Made by a program: the position numbers and the translations under genes. This document shows, in pieces, positions 25,935 to 32,832 of a stretch of 32,832 bases of DNA. Position 1 is the first letter of the stretch. The number at the start of each line of letters is the position of its first letter. The notes under the pieces were generated by a model. The model had not been told where the DNA came from, searched no databases, and saw only the letters and a program-made list of their open reading frames with translations. The stretch comes from Phellopilus nigrolimitatus (lineage: Eukaryota > Basidiomycota > Agaricomycetes > Hymenochaetales > Hymenochaetaceae), in contig JAJOHG010000288.1 of assembly GCA_021029095.1 (NCBI GenBank), positions 1-32,832 on the forward strand, in the 5' to 3' direction.

Positions 25935-27046
25935 TGTTCAATGACTGTGCGTCGGCTTTTTAGTGCAGGAGGGAAAAGTCAGGGGGGTTCTTGGACACTA
26001 GGAACGAACACGATGAATACCAGTGAATTTATAGATGTCCAAAACTCTAGACTGATTGACAGCATGAGCTTTGAGCGCCGTGATAATCATGATACTCGGG
26101 CGTCGGCCAAATCATGTCGCGCGGCCGCAGGATGCATTGCTAGCGTAACGGGTTCGTCCGAATACGTACGTTTTCGAAAGTGCGAAAGAGCGGCTAATTA
26201 AGTCGAGAGGCAAGGCATATATAGGCCGGACCTGACGGCGGCCCCGAGTGTGGAGGATAGAGTGGTTAGGTTACCGCGATACTGACAGTGTTTAATTCCG
26301 AAGAGAGGTTAGCAGTTGGAAAACCGAAACGTCATCCTATGCACTTAAATAATGTCCCATCATACCCATCACCCGATGAGGCCGCTCCGTGCGCATCGGT
26401 CACAGCAAGTTCGATGTAACAATTATATAATGTTTCGAACGTTTCGCAATCCAGAGGTGTGTCATCATATTCGATATCGCCGCAGGTCGCGCTTTTTCCA
26501 TTCAACACTGACCTGGCATAACCGGGCACGAGAGGACATCGCCCGAAACGCTCCGCACGTCCCGTAACTCCTGGCGCAAGCCACATACCAGCCTAAGACC
26601 AACATATCAACAACAGTCCCGTTTGGGTAGAATCCGCTCACCGGCGTTTAAAGAGCATACCAGGACACGCTCCGGATCGTCGCAGTATTTCTGTCGTAGA
26701 TCTGGGGTCATTTGGTGCTCATTATTTTGAGGTGGAAAAGAAAGGTTGCCTGTGAATCAGACATCACCTAGGTTTTCAAGGCAATGAGACTTAGTGGAAT
26801 ATTTACGCACCTGAGTCGTATGAAGAGCGCTTGATCGAACACTTCAAATATCCACCATAAGCCAAACATGCAAGAATGAGCAAGGTCCAGAAAACTTGAT
26901 AATTTTGGGGTGTCACCTGAAAGTAAAAATTGCGAACTGATAGAACCATACAATAAAGTCTAGAAATAACTGGTATCGAGTTTAAACAGTAGGCGTCCAT
27001 AGCGGGCATTAGAGACTAAGTTCCTTCGGGAAAAGGGTGGAGAAAT
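25935..27046. other. Intergenic region with a possible membrane-protein remnant
   Basis: The first 300 bases are the promoter side of the second monooxygenase; TATATA at 26218-26223 is a weak TATA candidate. Around 26770-27009 the minus strand has two overlapping short frames with hydrophobic stretches (VFWTLLILACLAYGGY in one frame, IFEVFDQALFIRLRC in another). This could be a frameshifted remnant or exons of a small membrane protein, but I cannot build a gene. Confidence 0.4.
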
Positions 27047-28294
27047 CTATACAAGTGGTACGAGCCTATCGCCCAGATCATCCTCGAGCTTGATAGATCG
27101 TCCTCGCATCCTTCTGTCGTAGAGCCGCAGGGCATTCATGCCAAGTCTACGAACTGAGTTCGCAGACGCCTTCTCCACAATTCTTATTACACTCAGTTTG
27201 GGGTAATTCGCATTGTCGAGCTCGTATTCTAGCACGTCGAAGACATACAGCAGGATGCGCACGTCTTGTAGGCCAGTACGGACGCCTGCGAGCCCGACGC
27301 GCATAATGCTCGGGAACGCAAGGTGGAGCGTCTCGCAATCCGACCAGTCGACGACGAGGTCTGCGACATTTGTGCAGAGAGAAAGATACGGCTGTCCACC
27401 AACGGATGCGCAACGGTGTTCGAGTCGTATGATCTGTGCGCCATGCGTAGAGAAGAATTCCGTTAGGCCCCGGATGGAGCTGCGGCCGTACCGATTACAG
27501 ATGAGCGTGTGGAGCACAGGCAGGCGCACAGAAGCAAAGGCAGGACAGATAACATCCAATGGACCACTGATGGTATGAAGATGGGGGAGCTCGGGGATCC
27601 CAATGTTGCTTTCGCTCAAAATGGGCGCAACCATAGATATGTCGAGGACGCGCAGGTTGACAAGACTCGGTATCACCGATGAAAGCTTGACTAATGGGGC
27701 GAAGCGCCAACGCAGAATTTCAATAAATGGACAGGAATTCGCCAATGCTTCTACAAATGGATCGAGGGTGACAACAGTTAGATCCCGGGGTCGACTGTAT
27801 GTCAAATACTTTAGTGATGGGCAAGAGCGCAGGATCGCGACCATATCTCGCAAGAGATCATAACTCCATCGTGTCTGCATTTCGCGCTCACCGTAGGTGA
27901 TGCTTGTTTCAGTAGATATTGCTACCGGATTGCGTCCTTCGAACTTTATCTCCTGTTCTACGCAGATGTCGAGTCGCTCTGTACACCGTGTCATAGCTGT
28001 ACCTAATTCGGGATTCCGGCGTATGCTATCTGCTAGTGACCTCAGATGGTCAACTTTCTGCAGCGATATCAGCTCCAGGACAATGGACCTTGAAAGCAGG
28101 TAGAAATGCCGCGAGACGAGACTGAGCGCGCGCTTCGTGGAGACGCTCTCAGATATAAGGCGCTTCTCCTTATCGTCCTGAGCTCCGCGAGTGAACATAT
28201 CCCAAGGCGCGCTGGAGCACGTTGCTTCGCCAATAATACTGAGATGAACGAAGACCTGCAGCCAGAGTTCCGCTGGTAAAGACGGCGAAGACAT
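27047..28294 (-). CDS. F-box protein (intronless, 415 residues)
   Basis: A single open frame with an N-terminal F-box, LPAELWLQVFVHLSIIGEAT, followed after a charged insert by TKRALSLVSRHFYLLSRSIVLE, the typical second half of the motif. Downstream are leucine-rich segments (LKYLTYSRP, LVNLRVLDISM, LPHLHTISGPLDV, VADLVVDWSDCETLHLAFPS), compatible with an LRR-like substrate-binding region. The protein probably pairs with Skp1 in an SCF ubiquitin ligase; the substrate is unknown. It is not close in sequence to the other F-box genes here. Two CACGTG motifs lie 57-73 bp upstream of the start codon. Confidence 0.85.
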   Translation of the reverse strand: MSSPSLPAELWLQVFVHLSIIGEATCSSAPWDMFTRGAQDDKEKRLISESVSTKRALSLVSRHFYLLSRSIVLELISLQKVDHLRSLADSIRRNPELGTAMTRCTERLDICVEQEIKFEGRNPVAISTETSITYGEREMQTRWSYDLLRDMVAILRSCPSLKYLTYSRPRDLTVVTLDPFVEALANSCPFIEILRWRFAPLVKLSSVIPSLVNLRVLDISMVAPILSESNIGIPELPHLHTISGPLDVICPAFASVRLPVLHTLICNRYGRSSIRGLTEFFSTHGAQIIRLEHRCASVGGQPYLSLCTNVADLVVDWSDCETLHLAFPSIMRVGLAGVRTGLQDVRILLYVFDVLEYELDNANYPKLSVIRIVEKASANSVRRLGMNALRLYDRRMRGRSIKLEDDLGDRLVPLV

Positions 28295-28350
28295 TCCGCT
28301 GGCGGCGGCGACATTTCTCGGATAGCGCGTTGGGCTCTAAGGCATCTGTT

Positions 28351-28367
28351 CACGTGACTTTCACGTG
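28351..28367. promoter_or_regulatory. Paired CACGTG E-box motifs upstream of the F-box gene
   Basis: CACGTGAC occurs twice, at 28351 and 28362, spaced 11 bp (one helical turn), starting 57 bp before the start of the minus-strand F-box gene. CACGTG is the core site for basic helix-loop-helix regulators. The binding protein is unknown. Confidence 0.55.
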
Positions 28368-29611
28368 ACTATTTTATTTTATTTTATCTACATATAAATA
28401 ATATAATATAATATTTACGCTTGGGCGGTGCGCGTCTATAGCAGCAACCTAAAGCACTACATGTCATTTCTGTGGAAGGAAACTCAGCCATGATGCTCAC
28501 TCTTTCAGACAAGGTCTGCAAGAACTCAATCTAAAGCTGAATACATTCGCCATTCAAATTTCGCCGGAGAGTCCTGCAGTGACGGGGGTAATAGCTGCTT
28601 CACATATGTTCAACGCCACCAGAATATGTTGTCAGCAGACCATCAGGTCCCCTAGATCTATAGTCAGATAGCCAAGAAGTGTTGCACTTACTTGTTTTCC
28701 GACTCCCCGCGCTTCTGGCGAGACAGCCTTATGGGGTTCTGCTTGACCAACATTCTCTCCTTATTCAAATTCCGCTCAGTTTCTCCACCGCATAGGAGTC
28801 ATCGCAAAAACGCCCGTTGCAAAAAGCAACGCACTTGATCAGCAAAGAGAAGCTCCTATGATACACGATGCTCTATCTTATTATCCTCCAGTCATCGCAT
28901 ACAGCCGGCTCGGGCGCCGTTGAATATATCTAGGTGAGCGAGGAAAAGATGTGTACTTGTATGTGTTCAGTAGGCAATGATTGATTCTCATTCTGTTCTT
29001 TCTTTTTAGCCACCGCACACATAGATGAGGGCAACTGCCGGCTTGGCTTGCCACGCTTACCAGACAGTTCAACACTGCTAGGTAAGCTCAACTCCATCGC
29101 AGACAGGTGCAATGCCACGCACAGCCGAATCACCTTCGGATGGAGTACGTCGGCCAAATGCAACGACTGAGTGAGTCTCCTTCCTCTGCGTCCCCCCCCC
29201 CCCCCCCCCCCTCCCCTTTTTTTTCCAAGGTTCGAGTCGTTCGATAACACCGTCCCTCTTTGGCGCACTGTGTGTTCACCGCCAAAGGCCACTGTATCCC
29301 GCCAGACAATGCAAGGACAAACAAGTCTGAAAGCGCCGTTATAGGATGCATTCTTAGCACTCAATGACTATGCTTGAGATGGAGTGATGTGAATTGGAGA
29401 CAGCGCAACATATCTGATAATAAATTTATCTTAAATAACAACAAGTGCGTATGAAAGGCTCGGTTGTCTCACCTCGGCCGATTCTCTGCATCCTTTGAGC
29501 ATAGTTCTATGAAGATCGTGACTCAAGAAAAGGTCCTTTCGATTTGCGCAATGGATCAAAGCCCAACGTGGTACGCCCCACGCTCGTCACGTAACGAGAG
29601 CAGCTTCCGTC
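28368..29611. other. Intergenic region with AT-rich tract and poly-C run
   Basis: No gene is supported. An AT-rich stretch (ATTTT repeats, then ATAATATAAT repeats) covers 28371-28420. A run of 20 cytosines lies at 29192-29211. Short frames at 28881-29364 on the minus strand span the poly-C and are not credible coding sequence. Confidence 0.5.
29192..29211. repeat. Homopolymer of 20 cytosines
   Basis: Twenty C residues in a row, followed by T, four C and a T run. On the opposite strand this is a 20-G run. The exact length may be an assembly or sequencing estimate. Confidence 0.9.
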
Positions 29612-30856
29612 TCAATCAACAAAGGCTACATCCTCCGCGACATCCCCCAAATAATCGGGTGCGCGACGCCTGAAGGATAGGATTATCCCCATGTCCCGGC
29701 AGACCGCCAATGTCATTGAAAATGCAGCCGACAACATTGCCAGCTCACCCGCTTCCAGGCCGCCCTTCCCACTGTACGAGATGACCAGTTTCTTCAAATG
29801 ACTTGGTGATGACGATGGATGCAAGTTTGTGACTATGGACACGATGCTCTCATCACCGAGATCCAAATAGCGTTCTCGTGCTGTCTGGAGTTCAAGGATA
29901 TGGCGTATGTGCAACTCGGTGAGGGTATGGGGAAGATGGAGATTCCTTAAGAACGTCTTGCCCGCCACCGTCAGTGTGAAATGCTGAAGACTAGTTGCCT
30001 TTAACAGCTGCAACGATCTAAGAGTGTACTCCTGCAGACGCACTGCATCTTCATCCTCTAATAATGATAATACATGGAGTGACTTGAGGAGAGGCAAACA
30101 TCCTTTGGCGTGGGCTGTGAAAGGGCTGCCGCGCCCATGCTCGCCGTTGTCCAGCATGACGATCAAGTTTCGTATGACGAATCCTTCTCGAGGTTTAATA
30201 AACCAGTCAACGCAAGCCTGCCCCACATGATCCAATATTGCCAAAGACTCCAGTGTTTTCGGAGGACTATCGAGCCCATGGAGTGAACAGGGCGGATGAT
30301 CGCATGCATCAAAACTGTCCAAGACTATGCTTCGAAGGCTCTGAAGGCGAGATACCACGATGCAAATGTCTCTAAGAAATCGTGCTGTTTCACCCATCAC
30401 CCAAAGTCTCCTCAAGCATGATTGAGCGCCGAGTTGGCGAATGAAAGCAATGAAATTATCGCCAGACTCTTCTTCAAGTTCGATATCAATATAAACCACT
30501 TGAAGATTAGGTGCATGGCAAAGGATATCGGTAAGAATTCTCGAACGAGCGCCGCCTGACCCACGTGACACGATGGCTAGCTCTCGCAGCTGAAAACGCA
30601 GCGACCTGCGTGGAATGGTTTTCCGGTTCCTGAGGTTTACTACGGCTCTGCGCCAAAGACCGCGTCGCGCAATGCCTGTCCAAGTCCGGTGAACGAGGCT
30701 CATGGCCTCAAAAGTCTCGCGTTCGAGATTTTCGACGTCGCGTCCCTGAACCTCAAGCGCCAATGGCTTCATGCCGCAGATCAAGATGTCGACAACGAGG
30801 TCGAGAATAACGTGCGGCACGCCTGCCGTGTCCAAATTTGACCCATGCTGTGTCAT
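29612..30856 (-). CDS. F-box/leucine-rich-like protein, family member 2 (N-terminally short)
   Basis: A single open frame of 414 residues. It shares with the genes at 21511 and 31225 the segment AGVPHVILDLVVDILICGMK, MSLVHRTWTGIARRGLWRR, LRELAIVSRG, LRRLWVMGETAR, LPHTLTELHIRH and the tail VAEDVAFV. Unlike them it starts almost directly at the F-box-like segment, lacking about 45-80 N-terminal residues. No homologous N-terminal sequence is visible in the 368 bp upstream, so the region was either lost or never present. It lies in tandem, head to tail, with the next member. The probable role is SCF substrate recognition. No frameshift is seen. Confidence 0.83.
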   Translation of the reverse strand: MTQHGSNLDTAGVPHVILDLVVDILICGMKPLALEVQGRDVENLERETFEAMSLVHRTWTGIARRGLWRRAVVNLRNRKTIPRRSLRFQLRELAIVSRGSGGARSRILTDILCHAPNLQVVYIDIELEEESGDNFIAFIRQLGAQSCLRRLWVMGETARFLRDICIVVSRLQSLRSIVLDSFDACDHPPCSLHGLDSPPKTLESLAILDHVGQACVDWFIKPREGFVIRNLIVMLDNGEHGRGSPFTAHAKGCLPLLKSLHVLSLLEDEDAVRLQEYTLRSLQLLKATSLQHFTLTVAGKTFLRNLHLPHTLTELHIRHILELQTARERYLDLGDESIVSIVTNLHPSSSPSHLKKLVISYSGKGGLEAGELAMLSAAFSMTLAVCRDMGIILSFRRRAPDYLGDVAEDVAFVD

Positions 30857-31018
30857 GAAAACGTTTCAGCCCCTTTTGAATCGTTCGTTGAACCGAGAGA
30901 TATTTTCAGAGCAGAATCCAAATTGTAGACGAAAGATTTGAAGATGGCGAAATATCGATAAAAATGAACAAGATAAAGCGGAGCTTGAATTGACCATATA
31001 TGGCAATATTCTCAGAAA

Positions 31019-31037
31019 GTACATGTACATGTACATA
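31019..31037. repeat. Short GTACAT tandem repeat
   Basis: About three copies of GTACAT in a row between the two tandem F-box-like genes. It is a simple repeat with no evident function. Confidence 0.7.
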
Positions 31038-31224
31038 CAAGATATGACAGCAAAATCAATGCACGATGAAGTAGCGAAGGCTTTATTGTGTGAATGAGAG
31101 CACTGTACGCATCGACCACACCCTCCCATCTCTAGGCTCTTCTTCCTGTGCGTACTGTAAGCACATTTCTCCGAAAAAAATATTGCTGAAGTTCTGCTGA
31201 GCATCATCACCGCAAACCCAAACC

Positions 31225-32703
31225 TCAGCCCACGAATGCAGCATCCTCCGCCACAAGTCCCCAGTACTGGGATTCCCGAAACTTGAAAGACAGCGCGATT
31301 CCCATTTGCTGACAAACTGCGCGCGTCTGTGGGAATGAATCCGCAAACCTGGCAAACGAGTTCTTCCTCATCCCATCTCCATAGAAAGAGGTCGATAGCG
31401 TCAGTTCTGTCAAGCTACACAGTCTCGGCAACGCCGAAGACGATGAAGACGACGACACGGAAGGTGTTGAGGGAGGAGAGCGTAGGCCTGCCACGATGCA
31501 TGCAATATTGTCATCCTTGAGCTTTTCAAACTCTCGAAGTCGTTCATTTTCAACGTGGTGTATAAGTAACTTGGTGACTGTGCAGGGGAGGTTCAAGTAC
31601 GATGTGAGTACCGCATGCGTCACAGTCAGCATGAAGTGCTGTAATGCCGTAGCTTTGGACAAAAGAAATGGTAGGGTCTCTTTTTCTAAATATGCTGCCA
31701 TCTCTTCCGTGGCGTATGGGGTTTGGAAATGGAGCGACTTGACCAACGGTAGAGCTTCTTGGAAGACAGGGTTCATGAGCGAGTCTTTCCCGAACACTAC
31801 ATAATCATCCGGTGTAATGGTCAGATTATGTATGGCGAATCCATTGCGAGTTTGAAGAAAGGACATGAAATTTTCGATGTCTAAGGATGACGTGCCAATT
31901 GAAAAGGATGTTAGACTTTGGGGTGGAGTTTCCAGCCTAGAAGGTAGATCAGGTTGCGTAGCAAATTCGTCACCATCGATAAGAAACTCCAAAACCAAAC
32001 TCTTGAGCCTCCTGAGTTGTGAAACCGTCGAACAAATCTCTTCAGTGCAACACCTCATGTTTCCTATTAGCCAGAGTCTCTCCAAGAGCGAATGTTTAGC
32101 GAGGCCAGAGATGAAGCCGTTGGGAGGCACATCACTGGATTCAATTATCAGTACGCGGAGAGCTGATGTACGACCAAGAAATTCAATGAGGAGCTGCCAC
32201 TGCGCCTGTCTTTTTTGCTCATCCATTGAGTGGCATTTTTGTTGAAAAATCGCAAGTTCCCGCAGCTGAAGGCATTGTTGCGATCCGCGGGGGAAGACAG
32301 TCTCGACGTCGAGGTTTATTACGACTCTGCGCCAGAGACCTCGTCGAGCGGTAATTGTCCACGTACGATGCACGAGGCTCATGGACGCGAGCGCTTCGTA
32401 TTCAAGACCTCCGAAATATTTATCGTTGCGAAATTTGCTCTCGTCGAGATCCATGATCAGTGGATTTGTCTCACGAATGAAAATGTCGACCACAAAGTCT
32501 AGGATGACGTGCGGTATTCCAGCCGTGTCTGACTCGCGTTGGATCATGAGTGCCTCTTCAAAGGCCGCTGCTGTTTGGAGGACAAAGTCATGAGGATTAA
32601 TTCGTGGGAATAAAGAACCATATTTGCTACCGCGTCTCACTTCAACTTCAACGATCGCTCGTGAGAGGCTGGTCGGTCTAACTCTGCTCTTGACCACTTT
32701 CAT
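31225..32703 (-). CDS. F-box/leucine-rich-like protein, family member 3 (intronless)
   Basis: A single open frame of 492 residues. The N-terminal 60 residues are basic and differ from those of member 1. They are followed by the family core AGIPHVILDFVVDIFIRETN, MSLVHRTWTITARRGLWRR, LRELAIFQQ, LLERLWLIGNMR, LKSLVLEFL, LKSLHFQT, LQHFMLTVTH, VTKLLIHHVEN and DDNIACIVAGLRS. A Ser run (SVSSSSSSSALP) lies near residue 430. The tail GLVAEDAAFVG matches member 2, placing these two as the closest pair. It is probably an SCF substrate receptor with a leucine-rich solenoid. The start at 32703 is the first ATG of the frame; the window ends 130 bp upstream. Confidence 0.84.
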   Translation of the reverse strand: MKVVKSRVRPTSLSRAIVEVEVRRGSKYGSLFPRINPHDFVLQTAAAFEEALMIQRESDTAGIPHVILDFVVDIFIRETNPLIMDLDESKFRNDKYFGGLEYEALASMSLVHRTWTITARRGLWRRVVINLDVETVFPRGSQQCLQLRELAIFQQKCHSMDEQKRQAQWQLLIEFLGRTSALRVLIIESSDVPPNGFISGLAKHSLLERLWLIGNMRCCTEEICSTVSQLRRLKSLVLEFLIDGDEFATQPDLPSRLETPPQSLTSFSIGTSSLDIENFMSFLQTRNGFAIHNLTITPDDYVVFGKDSLMNPVFQEALPLVKSLHFQTPYATEEMAAYLEKETLPFLLSKATALQHFMLTVTHAVLTSYLNLPCTVTKLLIHHVENERLREFEKLKDDNIACIVAGLRSPPSTPSVSSSSSSSALPRLCSLTELTLSTSFYGDGMRKNSFARFADSFPQTRAVCQQMGIALSFKFRESQYWGLVAEDAAFVG

Positions 32704-32832
32704 CCTCCTCCAAGACCTTTACAACGACCCATAAAGAACGCAAAGAAAAAGGGCTGTACAACTTCTAGTAATGGCTTCCAAATCAAGGTCGTCATCGACA
32801 GCGCTGTCGTTGAAACAAGGCACCTGTCCTTC

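Noticed and set aside
28881..29364. Minus-strand frames spanning the poly-C tract
   Set aside because: They depend on a poly-Gly stretch encoded by the homopolymer and have no domain or splice support.
30866..31315. Minus-strand frame of 149 residues between the tandem F-box-like genes
   Set aside because: It overlaps the 3' end of the gene at 31225-32703 in another frame and does not resemble the missing N-terminus of the 29612-30856 gene.

Overview
The window looks like a piece of an Agaricomycete (mushroom-forming basidiomycete) chromosome. The genes have many short introns of about 40-75 bp with GT...AG ends, and there are several basidiomycete-type families: a DUF6533-type membrane protein, several F-box proteins and a class 3 secreted lipase. 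The assignment rests on gene style and recalled family patterns, not on a search. A wood- or litter-decaying lineage such as the Polyporales is a guess.

Layout. 805-3144 (+) encodes a flavin-dependent phenol-2-monooxygenase-like protein in ten exons. 3868-5161 (+) encodes a secreted class 3 lipase in six exons. 6485-8399 (+) encodes a low-complexity protein of unknown function. 9472-10612 (-) is pantoate--beta-alanine ligase. It is divergently paired, across 132 bp, with an RNase P/MRP Rpp40-like subunit gene at 10745-12209 (+). 12539-14714 (+) is an F-box protein whose 3' end has been copied twice downstream (16887-17080 and 20263-20643). 15342-16345 (-) is a DUF6533-type membrane protein and 18030-19126 (-) is an unrecognised 329-residue protein. 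20748-21226 is a hairpin-shaped, TA-flanked transposon-like element with three 19-bp subrepeats in each arm. 21511-23019 (+), 29612-30856 (-) and 31225-32703 (-) are three intronless members of one F-box/leucine-rich-like family. 23253-25934 (-) is a second phenol monooxygenase, paralogous to the first but with about four more introns. 27047-28294 (-) is another intronless F-box protein.

How the genes fit together. There is no operon-like logic. The two housekeeping genes (pantothenate synthesis and RNase P) share a compact divergent promoter region. The rest is accessory-type sequence: duplicated monooxygenases that could act on phenolic compounds, a secreted lipase, and an expanding F-box family that may supply substrate receptors for SCF ubiquitin ligases. 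Signs of recent local rearrangement (inverted paralogs, duplicated gene tails, a hairpin element, tandem F-box copies) concentrate between about 14 and 32.8 kb. I did not find a convincing new multi-gene system. The most unusual items are the hairpin element, the duplicated F-box gene tail and the intron-divergent monooxygenase pair.

Limits. Exon boundaries were deduced by eye from reading-frame continuity, splice-site patterns and comparison between paralogs. Most gene models close in frame; uncertain joints are stated in the entries.
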